Shown: positions 18,165 to 27,446 of the stretch, in pieces | Layout: each line of letters starts with the position of its first letter | Numbering within the stretch: the first letter of the stretch is position 1 | Assembly: GCA_040791665.1 (NCBI GenBank) | Contig: JBFNNX010000010.1 | Span: forward strand, 62,001 to 126,000 | DNA: 64,000 nt | From: Thiodiazotropha sp040791665 | Lineage (GTDB): Bacteria > Pseudomonadota > Gammaproteobacteria > Chromatiales > Chromatiaceae | Direction of reading: 5' to 3' | Program-made: the position numbers and the translations under genes | Notes under the pieces: generated by a model | Database searches by the model: none | What the model saw: the letters and a program-made list of their open reading frames with translations, nothing else | Told to the model about the DNA's origin: nothing

Positions 18165-19159
18165 TATTGCCAGGGTCGGTAGTAGGGGCCCAATGTGGTA
18201 CTGGTCCCCTCCGAGACTTGATCCAGGACGTCGTTCCAGGCTGAAGTCGCTTTAAACTCATCGGGGTTGTGTCGGCAGTTGTCTATCGCCTCGCGCCAAA
18301 CTTTGGTCACCTGGCCCACATACGCCGGAGTGCGTTGACGGCCTTCGATCTTGATTGCCTTGATACCGGCTTGATACAGCTCCGGAAGCAGTGCCAGCGT
18401 ATTTAACGAGGTAGGTTCCTCTATGGCGTAGAAGGTATTGTCGCCTACCGCAAACCGTCCCTTGCAGATCGTTGGGTAGCCGGCTGTTTCATGTTTTCCG
18501 TAACGATCTGTCAATAGGCCACCCAGGCGCGATTCGAGTCCCTGGGGTGTATCCCGGTATTCAACGAACTGGGCAGGCGAGCAGGCGCCGTGGGTATTGG
18601 GGGATTCGCCGGTGACATAGGAAGAGAGGATGCAGCGTCCTTCCACCATTACACAGAGACTGCCGAAGCCAAATATTTCAATCTCAACCGGTGTGTTCTC
18701 CACAACATGCTTGACCTGGCTGAGAGACAGAACGCGGGGCAGCACCGCACGTTTGATTCCGAATGATTCGTAATAAAAGGCGAGCGCCTCGTAGTTGGTG
18801 CTGGAGGCCTGTACAGAGAGATGTAGGTTGAGATCGGGCCACTCCCGGCTGGCGTAGTCGAGTACCCCTATATCGGCACAGATGAGGGCGTCAACCGAAA
18901 GCGAGGCGGCACTGTCCACCGCTTGACGCCAACGCTCCCAGCCGTCCGGACGTGGATAGGTATTGATTGCCATGAAGACACGCTTGCCCCGGGTTTTCGC
19001 GTATGCAATACCTTCCCGGGCACGCTTTTCATTGAAATTCAATCCTGGAAAATGGCGCGCATTGGTGTCATTGCGCAGTCCGAAGTAGACTGCGTCGGCG
19101 CCATTATCCACGGCAGCCTTAAGCGATGGCAGGTTACCTGCGGGACAAACCAGTTCCAT
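18164..19159 (-). CDS. ubiU: UbiU, U32-family O2-independent ubiquinone hydroxylase subunit
   Basis: A 331-residue protein, identical in length to E. coli UbiU (YhbU). It starts MELVCPAGNLPSLKAAVDNG and carries the cluster cysteines in GRCILSS, HGACSPAQF and CKGRF. The frame is open a further eight codons upstream, but MELVCPAG matches the family start. It partners UbiV in the anaerobic pathway. It lies 16 bases after yhcC in a four-gene operon with two radical SAM genes. Confidence 0.96.
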   Translation of the reverse strand: MELVCPAGNLPSLKAAVDNGADAVYFGLRNDTNARHFPGLNFNEKRAREGIAYAKTRGKRVFMAINTYPRPDGWERWRQAVDSAASLSVDALICADIGVLDYASREWPDLNLHLSVQASSTNYEALAFYYESFGIKRAVLPRVLSLSQVKHVVENTPVEIEIFGFGSLCVMVEGRCILSSYVTGESPNTHGACSPAQFVEYRDTPQGLESRLGGLLTDRYGKHETAGYPTICKGRFAVGDNTFYAIEEPTSLNTLALLPELYQAGIKAIKIEGRQRTPAYVGQVTKVWREAIDNCRHNPDEFKATSAWNDVLDQVSEGTSTTLGPYYRPWQ

Positions 19160-19175
19160 AATTGTGCATACTCGT

Positions 19176-20093
19176 TCAGGCAACCTGTCGACACGTAGCG
19201 CGTCGCCGTTGCAGTTCAGTCGTGATAGCGTTCAGTACTAGCCATTTTTTGGCGCACCAGAGGGGAGCCAGCAGAATCGACTCTGCAGCGGTACCGGTAA
19301 GACGGTGCCAGACTACATTCGAAGGCGTCTGCTCCACCAGATCGGCCGCAATATTGACATAGGCATCCAGGGTAAGCGGTTGATACTCGCCCTGACGCCA
19401 GGCGTTGGCCAGCTGAGTTCCCTTGACGACATGCAAGGGGTGAAGTTTCAGGCCGTCTGTACCCAGCTCCAGCACCCTTCGCAATGTTTCTGTGGAGTGG
19501 TAGGCGGTCTCTCCCGGCAGTCCCGCGATCATGTGAGTGCAGATCTTGAGGCCTCGATTGCGCGCGCGCAATACGCTTTCTTCATACTCGGCAAAACCGT
19601 GACCACGGTTAACCCTGTCGAGCGTTTCATCAAAGGCCGACTGTAGGCCGAGTTCCAGCCATACCTCTTTTCCTTGGTCCTGATAACCGGCAAGCAGATC
19701 GATCACCGCATCAGGCAGGCAGTCCGGGCGGGTGCCGATGGAGAGGCCGATGACATCTCCATCCGCCAGTGCCGCGTCATAAAGTGCGGTCAGTTTTTCG
19801 ATATCATCATAGGTATTGGTATAGGCCTGAAAATAGGCCAGATACTTGCGAGCACCCGTTCGTTTCAGTATCACGCGCCGGCCCGATGCCAATTGTTCTC
19901 TGATTGGCCTGGGCTGGCGTCCGTTGGGACTGAAAGAGACATTATTGCAAAAAGTGCAGCCACCGATACCCTTAGAGCCGTCCCGGTTGGGACAGGTAAA
20001 TGCGGCGTCAAGAGCAATTTTGTGTACACGCTCGCCATAGCGCCGCAACAGATATTGTCCGAATGTTGGTGCCTGTTCCGAAAGAGTTGTCAT
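19176..20093 (-). CDS. yhcC: YhcC-like radical SAM protein (TIGR01212)
   Basis: A 305-residue radical SAM protein of the YhcC family, with the family N-terminus GQYLLRRYGERVHKIALDA and cluster cysteines in CPNRDGSKGIGGCTFC. Family members are of unconfirmed function. The ATG at 20093 (MTTLSEQAP) is chosen because the earlier in-frame ATG at 20135 would overlap the upstream radical SAM gene. It is the second gene of the operon leading into ubiU-ubiV, which suggests a link with anaerobic metabolism. Confidence 0.88.
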   Translation of the reverse strand: MTTLSEQAPTFGQYLLRRYGERVHKIALDAAFTCPNRDGSKGIGGCTFCNNVSFSPNGRQPRPIREQLASGRRVILKRTGARKYLAYFQAYTNTYDDIEKLTALYDAALADGDVIGLSIGTRPDCLPDAVIDLLAGYQDQGKEVWLELGLQSAFDETLDRVNRGHGFAEYEESVLRARNRGLKICTHMIAGLPGETAYHSTETLRRVLELGTDGLKLHPLHVVKGTQLANAWRQGEYQPLTLDAYVNIAADLVEQTPSNVVWHRLTGTAAESILLAPLWCAKKWLVLNAITTELQRRRATCRQVA

Positions 20094-20107
20094 CGCATGC
20101 ACCCGGG

Positions 20108-20707
20108 TTAGCCGACTTCGTTCAGGAAACGGCAACGAAACTTTACCTTCATCGACGTCGCGATCTCTTCACATGCGGCTATATCCACTCCCTCAAGTCC
20201 GTCGATCGCGGTTGCTGTCACATCGGCGATATATTGCGGGGCCCGACGCAGGAATTCAAGCATCGCCTCATAGGAACCAGGTAGATTCGGCCTGCAGTGA
20301 ATATCGTAAATCTCCCTGTTCTGGGCATTCAGCGAGATTGACATTGCGTCCACACACTCTCCGAGTTCCGGCAATGTGTCATGCTTGTGTATCAGGTTGC
20401 ATAAACCGTCGGTATTTACACGCACCCGGCCACCATGCCGTTTGATATGCCTGGCTACCTCGAGCAGCAGATTCAGTCTAAGTGTTGGTTCACCATATCC
20501 GCAAAAGACTACCTCATCGTAGCCTGCCGGATCATCAATCGAGGCAATTATCTCTTCTGCGGTTGGGCGGTGATCAAAGGTAAGATCAAATCCTTTGACC
20601 ATCATGTCGCCATGGGTCTTTGGACAGAACGCACACTCCAATGTGCAGCGATCCGTAATACTGAGATAGAGGTTGTTTCCAATTTGATAACTGATCTGTT
20701 GTTGCAC
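20108..20707 (-). CDS. TatD-linked radical SAM protein
   Basis: A 199-residue short radical SAM protein with the cluster motif CTLECAFCPK (Cys-x3-Cys-x2-Cys), VVFCGYGEPT and a SAM-binding core. It resembles the family usually found next to TatD DNases (TatD-associated radical SAM). No TatD gene is in this window. It is the first gene of the operon with yhcC, ubiU and ubiV, 14 bases before yhcC. The reaction is unknown. Confidence 0.83.
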   Translation of the reverse strand: MQQQISYQIGNNLYLSITDRCTLECAFCPKTHGDMMVKGFDLTFDHRPTAEEIIASIDDPAGYDEVVFCGYGEPTLRLNLLLEVARHIKRHGGRVRVNTDGLCNLIHKHDTLPELGECVDAMSISLNAQNREIYDIHCRPNLPGSYEAMLEFLRRAPQYIADVTATAIDGLEGVDIAACEEIATSMKVKFRCRFLNEVG

Positions 20708-20738
20708 TTTCTACCCTGGTCTAGAAATAGGAAGTGTC

Positions 20739-20779
20739 ATCCTAGCGTTTGCATTGGTTGAAACAATGACTTTGATCAA
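20739..20779 (-). promoter_or_regulatory. FNR/ANR-like site with -10 element before the radical SAM-ubiUV operon
   Basis: The minus strand carries TTGAT-CAAA-GTCAT (20766-20779), nine of ten positions of the ANR/FNR form TTGAT-N4-GTCAA. A -10-like TAGGAT (20739-20744) is centred about 31 bases downstream, the spacing of a class II FNR-activated promoter. In E. coli ubiUV is FNR-dependent. The site is inferred, not proven. Confidence 0.55.
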
Positions 20780-20896
20780 AGTAATCGGGTTGGGGTATCG
20801 GATATGAATATTTACAAAAGTTGCGGTCGTCAATCGTCGCATATCATGTCGGCATATGAGGATGCGTGCCCCGAGGTGGATCTGGATTCGATCCCG

Positions 20897-22384
20897 TCAT
20901 GAACTGATCGATCGTACGATTTTCTGACAAATAACCTTGAAATTGTCGTATTGCCTGCGGGTCACACCGGGACCGCTTATGCCGTTGTCCGCGTAGAAGA
21001 GCCCCACCGGTTTGCCCTTAATAAAGACCGACATAGAGACGAATCCGCTGTTGTTTATCTGCTCCAAGGCTGATTGGGGAATCATTGGCAGGTACTTTTC
21101 GGCATTGTCCTTGTTCAGTGATATTGCTTGTGGTTTATTCATTAAGGCTTTGAATAAACTGGGATTTATCATGTTCAATGCAAAGCCTTTCAGAGAGAGT
21201 TGCTGTTCCGACTCCACTACGAATCGGGCCCTGAGGGCGCTTTTGTCCGGGCTGAGCATGGCAAACATGGCCCGGCTCAATCCGAGCTCCTCATGCATCT
21301 GCTGCAAGGCGTCATTGAGCAGCGCTTGCAAAGGATTGACGTGTTTCGTTGATGCAGGTTGCGGGGTTGCTTTCTTCTCATCGCCGGCAGGGGATTCAGC
21401 TCTGGTTGCGTGTTGCGGCTGTGGGGCCGGTTCCGCATTGGGGTTGGATTCCGGAGTGTTAACCGGCGACTGCCGGGTTGTTGCGGGCGAAACTTCGGCA
21501 TTCACTGCCTCGATTTCGTCGGATGCCAGGCCACCAGAGATGAGATGGAATGCCGGTAACGGCAGTGGGAGCCTATACAAATCGCGAGCTGCTTGCGTAG
21601 CCAGGCGGTGCAGATAGGCAGTTGCTTCCTCGTGTGATATCTCAAGAAATTCCGCCAACAGCTCGATGTCATTATGCAATTTCTCATGGTGCCATCCCAG
21701 GCTGCTCTCTCTGGCAAGTACCGAAGCCAGCATCACGGAAAGCGGTTTTGGCTGGAAACTGTTGGATAACCCCTGAGAATCGTGTACGAGCTCAGGCAGT
21801 TGCCATTTCAGACTCAACTGAACGCTTAGCTCTTCCAAGGTGACACCCAGGGTCTCCTGGGCAGCACTCTCGCGCGATGTTCGCTGAGTGATCTTCACTT
21901 GGACGGCACGCATTTCCCTCGGTGCTACGGCCCACAACGCCATCTCTCCAATGTCGTGGAGCAACGCAGCGGTATAGAGTGAATCGGCCTCCTGCCATCT
22001 TCGCAATTCTGCGATATTACTGGCGTAGATGGCGGCGTGGGCAGCCCGGCTATAGCAATCGATTAGTCCGCGTCTTGGCGGACCTTTGAGTTTTTCCTCA
22101 AGAGACGGCAGGGTCCGGCTTGCCTGTTCGATTGCGTCCATACCCAATAAGGGTACGGCCAGGGAAATCTTGGTGATGGGCTCTTTCGGCGGGTTCGGCA
22201 GGTTGTTTATCTGTCTCAATACATACAGGCTGAAACCGGGATCGCGGGAGATTGCTTCTGATAGTCTGCCGTGGTTGACACTCGATTTTCGCAGCAGATC
22301 CCTGACCTGAGTCAGTGTCCTTTGCATTACAAGGAGTGGCTCTGAAGAGAGCGCGCGGGTCCATTCTTGGACTGTATGGGTCAT
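20897..22384 (-). CDS. HDOD-domain signalling protein with C-terminal GAF-like domain
   Basis: A 495-residue protein with an N-terminal HDOD domain (about 15-265; HGRLSEAISRDPGFSLYVLRQINN, LLHDIGEMAL), a Pro/Ala/Gln-rich linker (about 290-345) and a C-terminal GAF-like domain (about 360-490; SMSVFIKGKPVGLFYADN). HDOD proteins are usually non-enzymatic scaffolds in signalling, cell cycle or motility. The ATG at 22384 (MTHTVQEW) is preferred to an in-frame one at 22447, since the extra residues lack family similarity. It is divergent from yebC. Confidence 0.82.
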   Translation of the reverse strand: MTHTVQEWTRALSSEPLLVMQRTLTQVRDLLRKSSVNHGRLSEAISRDPGFSLYVLRQINNLPNPPKEPITKISLAVPLLGMDAIEQASRTLPSLEEKLKGPPRRGLIDCYSRAAHAAIYASNIAELRRWQEADSLYTAALLHDIGEMALWAVAPREMRAVQVKITQRTSRESAAQETLGVTLEELSVQLSLKWQLPELVHDSQGLSNSFQPKPLSVMLASVLARESSLGWHHEKLHNDIELLAEFLEISHEEATAYLHRLATQAARDLYRLPLPLPAFHLISGGLASDEIEAVNAEVSPATTRQSPVNTPESNPNAEPAPQPQHATRAESPAGDEKKATPQPASTKHVNPLQALLNDALQQMHEELGLSRAMFAMLSPDKSALRARFVVESEQQLSLKGFALNMINPSLFKALMNKPQAISLNKDNAEKYLPMIPQSALEQINNSGFVSMSVFIKGKPVGLFYADNGISGPGVTRRQYDNFKVICQKIVRSISS

Positions 22385-22622
22385 CGGGGATTGCTCTTCT
22401 AAACGGTTTTTTATCGCCAAATGAGTTCGCCTGTACGGATCACCCAACGGTAGCGGTTGCCGAGCCGGATGAGTGAAGGGCCCCCTATTTTTTGGCCCTC
22501 AGATTGTACTTAACAGATCGGCAAATTACAGTGAATCTTAAGCGGCGGGCATTCCTCGGTTTCTGCGGGATCGGGTGGATGATAAAATGCCGGATTTGAA
22601 TGCACAGTTTTGAGAGGTTTGT

Positions 22623-23369
22623 ATGGCAGGACACAGTAAGTGGGCCAATATCAAGCATAAGAAAGCCGCCAATGACAAAAAGCGCGGTAAGATTTGGACC
22701 AAGCTGATACGAGAGATTACCGTGGCTGCCCGCATGGGAGGTGGGGATATCAACGCCAACCCGCGTCTGCGGCTGGCCGTTGACAAGGGGCTTGGTGCGA
22801 ATATGCCCAAAGATACCATTGAGCGCGCCATCAAGCGGGGCGCGGGAGGTACCGAGGGTGATAACTATGATGAGATCCGCTATGAAGGTTATGGCCCGGG
22901 CGGAACGGCGGTTATGGTCGACTGTATGACCGATAATCGGAATCGGACCGCCTCTGAAGTTCGTCACGCCTTCAGCAAGCTGGGTGGCAACCTCGGCACC
23001 GATGGTTCTGTCTCGTACCTTTTCAGCAAACAGGGGATGATCAGTTACAGCCCGGGCGTGGATGAGGACGCGGTGATGGAGGCGGCCTTGGAGGCAGGTG
23101 CCGAAGATGTTGTCAGCAACGACGATGGATCTGTCGACGTCATTTCAGCACCTGAGGATATCTCCCAGGTCAAGGATGCCCTCGTGGCTGCTGGCCTGAC
23201 CCCGGATGCCGACGAGGTCACCTATAATGCCTCGACCAGTGCGGTCCTCGACCAGGGCGATGCCGAGAAACTGTTGCGCATGGTCGACATGCTGGAGGAC
23301 CTGGACGACGTACAGAATGTATATACCAATGCCGAGATCTCGGATGAAATTTTGGATGCAATAGACTGA
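22623..23369 (+). CDS. yebC: YebC/PmpR family translation or transcription regulator
   Basis: A 248-residue protein starting MAGHSKWANIKHKK, the signature of the YebC/TACO1 family. Long members (about 240-250 residues) upstream of ruvC are usual. Proteins of the family bind DNA as regulators and help ribosomes through difficult proline stretches. A GAGAGG ribosome site precedes the ATG. The stop is immediately followed by the ruvC ATG (TGAATG), so coupling is likely. Confidence 0.95.
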   Translation: MAGHSKWANIKHKKAANDKKRGKIWTKLIREITVAARMGGGDINANPRLRLAVDKGLGANMPKDTIERAIKRGAGGTEGDNYDEIRYEGYGPGGTAVMVDCMTDNRNRTASEVRHAFSKLGGNLGTDGSVSYLFSKQGMISYSPGVDEDAVMEAALEAGAEDVVSNDDGSVDVISAPEDISQVKDALVAAGLTPDADEVTYNASTSAVLDQGDAEKLLRMVDMLEDLDDVQNVYTNAEISDEILDAID

Positions 23370-23867
23370 ATGTTACGCATCATCGGCATCGATCCCGGTT
23401 CCCGCATGACAGGTTATGGCCTGATCGATTCCGACGGTATGCACTCGGTCTATTTGTCCCACGGGGTCATAAAACTGAGCGGTGAGCCGCTTCCCCCCAG
23501 GCTCGGAGAGATATTTGCCACCATCAGTGATTTGATCCGGGAGCACCGGCCGGATGTGATGGCCATTGAGCAGGTCTTCGTGGCCAAGAATCCCTCCTCT
23601 GCCCTCAAGTTGGGGCAGGCGAGGGGCGCGGCCATCTGTGCGGCGGTGCAATGCGGGCTATCCGTCGCGGAGTACACTCCCACCCGCATCAAACAGGCGG
23701 TGGTGGGCAGCGGGCGCGCGGATAAGGCGCAGATTCAGCATATGGTGCAGATGATTCTGGGATTACGGCAAAAACCCCAGGCGGATGCTGCGGATGCCTT
23801 GGCGGTGGCCCTGAGCCATGCCCATACCCATACCACCCTGATGCGCCAGTCCAGCCGCGGAAAGTGA
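23370..23867 (+). CDS. ruvC: Holliday junction endonuclease RuvC
   Basis: A 165-residue nuclease that resolves Holliday junctions in recombination repair. It shows the acidic active-site residues: Asp in IIGIDPGSRMTGYG, Glu in AIEQVF, and the C-terminal DAADALAVALSHAH. It has normal length and sits in the conserved yebC-ruvC-ruvA-ruvB order. Confidence 0.97.
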   Translation: MLRIIGIDPGSRMTGYGLIDSDGMHSVYLSHGVIKLSGEPLPPRLGEIFATISDLIREHRPDVMAIEQVFVAKNPSSALKLGQARGAAICAAVQCGLSVAEYTPTRIKQAVVGSGRADKAQIQHMVQMILGLRQKPQADAADALAVALSHAHTHTTLMRQSSRGK

Positions 23868-23931
23868 GGATTGCCATGCCTAATCCGTGTCATAATCACA
23901 GCTTGAATCGTCAACCGGATAACAACCCAGG

Positions 23932-24540
23932 ATGATAGGCCGTTTAAGAGGGGAACTGGTCCATAAACAGGCTCCCCACATGCTGCTCGATGTCAATGGC
24001 GTGGGCTATGAACTTGAAGCCCCGCTCTCTACCTTTTTTACCCTGCCGGAAGCTGGTCAGGCTGTAATCCTCTTCACTCATCTGGCAGTACGTGAAGATG
24101 CCCATGTACTCTATGCCTTTGCCACGGAATCGGAACGGACACTATTTCGCAGTTTACTGAAAGTGAGTGGAGTCGGCGCCAAGATGGCGCTGGCGATACT
24201 CTCCGGTATGAGTGCCGATGAGTTCAGGCGCTGTGTGGAGGAGGAGGATGTGGCGTCCATGGTTCGACTGCCGGGAATCGGCCACAAAACAGCGGAACGC
24301 CTGATAGTGGAGATGCGTGACAGATTGGCTAAGCTGGGCGATCTGGCGCCAAGTGTCGGCTCATTGCATAGCGGCCAGACCGTAAATCGCGGTGGTGCCG
24401 CATCCGATGCTGTGGCGGCGTTGGTGGCTTTGGGATATAAACCGCAAGAGGCCGGCCGTATGGTCAAGGCCGTGGCGGAGGATGAGATGGACAGCGAGGC
24501 CCTGATAAGGGCTGCGCTGCAGGGTGCGGTACAGAAATAG
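23932..24540 (+). CDS. ruvA: Holliday junction branch-migration protein RuvA
   Basis: A 202-residue DNA-binding subunit, MIGRLRGELVHK, with two helix-hairpin-helix segments (KVSGVGAKMALAILSG, LPGIGHKTAERLIVEM) and the C-terminal RuvB-binding domain. A tetramer holds the junction while RuvB hexamers pump DNA. A 64-base gap after ruvC contains TGTCATAAT, an extended -10-like sequence, so ruvAB may have its own promoter. Confidence 0.97.
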   Translation: MIGRLRGELVHKQAPHMLLDVNGVGYELEAPLSTFFTLPEAGQAVILFTHLAVREDAHVLYAFATESERTLFRSLLKVSGVGAKMALAILSGMSADEFRRCVEEEDVASMVRLPGIGHKTAERLIVEMRDRLAKLGDLAPSVGSLHSGQTVNRGGAASDAVAALVALGYKPQEAGRMVKAVAEDEMDSEALIRAALQGAVQK

Positions 24541-24578
24541 CGGTAGTGTTCAGCATGGTTAAATCAGACAGGCCTTAA

Positions 24579-25625
24579 GTGAATAGCGAACCCAGATTGA
24601 TCAACGGCGATGCCACGGGGGAAGACGCCGCCCTGGACCGGGCAATCCGGCCCAAGCGTTTGCGCGACTATGTAGGCCAGCCTGCGGTGCGCGAGCAGAT
24701 GGAAATCTTCATCCCCGCCGCCATGGCGCGTGGCGAGGCGTTGGATCATGTCCTGATTTTCGGTCCTCCCGGGTTGGGCAAGACCACCTTGGCGCATATC
24801 ATCGCCAATGAGATGGGAGTCAATTTGCGTCAGACCTCCGGCCCGGTGCTCGAAAAGCCAGGGGATCTGGCGGCATTGCTGACCAACCTCGAACCCCATG
24901 ACGTGTTGTTCGTCGATGAGATCCATCGCCTGAGCCCGGTGGTTGAGGAGGTGCTCTATCCGGCAATGGAGGACTTTCAGCTCGATATAATGATCGGCGA
25001 GGGCCCGGCCGCACGCTCGATCAAACTCGATCTTCCACCCTTTACCCTGGTAGGTGCCACTACCCGTGCCGGTCTGCTTACCTCTCCCCTGCGGGACAGG
25101 TTCGGAATCGTTCAGCGGCTGGAGTTCTACAGCAGCAGCGATCTGGCCCATATCGTCACCCGTTCAGCCGATATTCTCAATATCGGTATGGATGCGGATG
25201 GGGCCGGAGAGATCGCACGCCGTTCCAGAGGCACGCCGAGAATTGCCAACCGCCTGCTGAGACGGGTGCGTGACTATGCCCAGGTTAAACAGGATGGCCA
25301 TATCAGCAGAACTGTGGCCGATAGTGCCCTGGGCATGCTCAAGGTCGATGGCAATGGTTTTGACAATATGGACCGGCGCCTGCTGTTGGCCGTCATCGAG
25401 AAATTCGAGGGCGGACCTGTCGGGGTCGACAATCTGGCTGCGGCGATCGGAGAGGAGAAGGGCACCATCGAGGATGTCCTTGAGCCCTATCTGATTCAGC
25501 AGGGGTTTCTGATGCGTACGCCGAGAGGTAGAGTGGCGACACAGGCCGCCTATCTGCACTTTGGACTGTCGCCAAAACCGGGCGAACACGTTCCCACCGA
25601 AGATGACTTGTTCCGCGAAGAGTAG
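24579..25625 (+). CDS. ruvB: Holliday junction ATPase RuvB
   Basis: A 348-residue AAA+ motor of branch migration. Walker A is GPPGLGKTT, Walker B is LFVDEIHR, sensor 1 is VGATTRAG and the arginine finger region is LRDRFG. The C-terminal winged helix contains RGRVAT. It starts at GTG 24579; a nearby ATG at 24555 is out of frame and soon stops. Confidence 0.97.
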   Translation: MNSEPRLINGDATGEDAALDRAIRPKRLRDYVGQPAVREQMEIFIPAAMARGEALDHVLIFGPPGLGKTTLAHIIANEMGVNLRQTSGPVLEKPGDLAALLTNLEPHDVLFVDEIHRLSPVVEEVLYPAMEDFQLDIMIGEGPAARSIKLDLPPFTLVGATTRAGLLTSPLRDRFGIVQRLEFYSSSDLAHIVTRSADILNIGMDADGAGEIARRSRGTPRIANRLLRRVRDYAQVKQDGHISRTVADSALGMLKVDGNGFDNMDRRLLLAVIEKFEGGPVGVDNLAAAIGEEKGTIEDVLEPYLIQQGFLMRTPRGRVATQAAYLHFGLSPKPGEHVPTEDDLFREE

Positions 25626-25917
25626 CCATCGCCAGACTTTTGCCGAATTCGGATTGCCCGGTGCGCTGTTATCTGCCGTCACAGAATGTTAAATCGTGAC
25701 TGAGTTTCGATGTCTGCCGCTTTTGATCCGAAAACCGGACGGATTCAGCCCGACTTGCCGGGAACTCCTCTCAGATCACACACTCATAGATTGGGATTCA
25801 TGCAGGTGTTTGGGTATTTTGACTACCATCGGTTTGTGAAGCTAAGTATGATTACCCCTTCATTTATATTGCACATCATGGTGTTAGCGCAGCAGTGATT
25901 CGGATCCGGAAAGAGGT

Positions 25918-26340
25918 ATGAAAGACGAGTCGCCGAGTTATGTCTGGCCGGTCAGGGTCTATTACGAAGATACGGATGCCGGTGGCGTTGTCTACTATGC
26001 CAACTATTTGAAATTTATGGAGCGGGCACGTACCGAATGGTTGCGTTCACTCGGCTTCGAACAGGATCTGCTGCTACAACAGGACGGGATCATCTTCGCA
26101 GTTCGACAGGTGGAACTGGGTTACCATCAGCCAGCCCGTTTCAATGATGCCCTCGAGGTCCATGCCAGGCTATCGAAGAAAGGGCGCGCAAGCCTCAGCT
26201 TTTATCAAGAGGTGGTGAGGCCGTCGGATTCGCAACTGTTGTGCAGGGGTAACATAAAGATTGCTTGTGTGGATATGAAAACAATGAGGCCCACGCCCAT
26301 ACCAAAGAAAATATTGCTGGAGATACCGGATGTCGACTGA
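25918..26340 (+). CDS. ybgC: YbgC hotdog acyl-CoA thioesterase
   Basis: A 140-residue hotdog-fold thioesterase. The catalytic motif is YYEDTDAGGVVYYANY, where Asp17-type chemistry hydrolyses acyl-CoA or acyl-ACP thioesters. It is the usual first gene of the Tol-Pal operon and overlaps tolQ by 11 bases. A GGAAAGAGG ribosome site precedes the ATG. Confidence 0.95.
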   Translation: MKDESPSYVWPVRVYYEDTDAGGVVYYANYLKFMERARTEWLRSLGFEQDLLLQQDGIIFAVRQVELGYHQPARFNDALEVHARLSKKGRASLSFYQEVVRPSDSQLLCRGNIKIACVDMKTMRPTPIPKKILLEIPDVD

Positions 26341-27004
26341 CCTAACCATTACCCACCTGATACTCAATGCCAGTCCGGTGGTTCAGTTTGTGATTGCCCT
26401 GTTGGTATTCGCATCCGTCAGCTCATGGAGCATGATCTTCGATCGCATGCGCATCCTCAAAAGCGCAGGCAGGGCGGCGGATGAATTCGAGGGGCGCTTC
26501 TGGTCCGGGGGCGACCTGGCGGAACTCTATCGCCAAATTGAAAGAGAGACCGACGAAGAGTCCGGCATGGCGGCCATCTTTCGTGCCGGATTTCGTGAAT
26601 TCGCGCGGCTACGCACCAAGGGGCACAAGGATCCTATGGCAATGGTGCAGGGTGCACAACGCTCCATGAGGGTCTCCCTGAACCGTGAGGTCGATCGATT
26701 GGAACATCATCTGTCGACCCTCGCCACGATCGGTTCCACAAGCCCCTATGTGGGACTGTTCGGGACTGTCTGGGGCATTATGAATTCGTTCACTGCCCTG
26801 GGAAACGTCAAGCAGGCGACCCTTGCGCTGGTTGCGCCCGGCATTGCCGAGGCATTGGTCGCAACCGCTATCGGACTGTTTGCCGCGATACCCGCGGTTG
26901 TTGCCTACAACCGCTATTCCAACGATGTGGAGCGTCTGAATAACCGTTATGATGACTTTGTCGAAGAGTTTGCCACCATCCTTCAACGCCAGGCTGTCGC
27001 CTAA
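26330..27004 (+). CDS. tolQ: TolQ, inner membrane proton-channel subunit of Tol-Pal
   Basis: A 224-residue MotA/ExbB-family protein with three membrane segments (about 15-37, 135-157, 170-192) and the conserved GLFGTVWGIM and AEALVATAIGLFAAIPAVVAY blocks. With TolR it forms the proton-driven motor that energises TolA during outer-membrane constriction at division. Confidence 0.97.
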   Translation: MSTDLTITHLILNASPVVQFVIALLVFASVSSWSMIFDRMRILKSAGRAADEFEGRFWSGGDLAELYRQIERETDEESGMAAIFRAGFREFARLRTKGHKDPMAMVQGAQRSMRVSLNREVDRLEHHLSTLATIGSTSPYVGLFGTVWGIMNSFTALGNVKQATLALVAPGIAEALVATAIGLFAAIPAVVAYNRYSNDVERLNNRYDDFVEEFATILQRQAVA

Positions 27005-27018
27005 GCCGGCATATCGCC

Positions 27019-27444
27019 ATGAGTCGTCAAAAAAACCGCCGCCGCCCAATGTCCGAGATCAATGTGGTCCCCTACATTGACGTAATGTTGGTGCTGCTGG
27101 TGATATTCATGATTACCGCACCGCTGTTGACCCAAGGCGTCAAGGTGGAGCTGCCCCAGGCCGATGCGGAGCCGTTGCCGAAAGAGGCGGATGAGCCGCT
27201 GGTGGTGACAGTCAATCGAGAGGGTGAGATGTTCATCGATATCGGCCAGGACAAGGATAGTCCGATTGATTCGGACGACCTGGTCAAAAGGGTGCAGGTT
27301 GTTCTCAAACACAAACCTAAGACCCCGATCATGGTACGCGGTGATGCCGGAGTGACCTATGGACGAGTGGTGGAGGCAATGGTGCTGTTACAGGCCGGTG
27401 GGGCGCCCAGTGTAGGCTTAATCACTGAGCCGCCGGAGTCGTAA
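27019..27444 (+). CDS. tolR: TolR, motor subunit of Tol-Pal
   Basis: A 141-residue ExbD/TolR protein. The single membrane helix (about 14-36) starts INVVPYIDVMLVLLVIF and holds the Asp (YID) that carries protons through the TolQ channel. The C-terminal domain is periplasmic. It lies 14 bases after tolQ and two bases before tolA. Confidence 0.97.
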   Translation: MSRQKNRRRPMSEINVVPYIDVMLVLLVIFMITAPLLTQGVKVELPQADAEPLPKEADEPLVVTVNREGEMFIDIGQDKDSPIDSDDLVKRVQVVLKHKPKTPIMVRGDAGVTYGRVVEAMVLLQAGGAPSVGLITEPPES

Positions 27445-27446
27445 CC

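Noticed and set aside
20804..20902. 32-codon frame starting MNIYKSCGRQ
   Set aside because: Too short, overlaps the end of the HDOD gene on the other strand and has no ribosome site. Kept out for lack of support.
25710..25898. 62-codon frame between ruvB and ybgC
   Set aside because: No ribosome site, odd composition and no recognisable family; the gap is normal for this locus.
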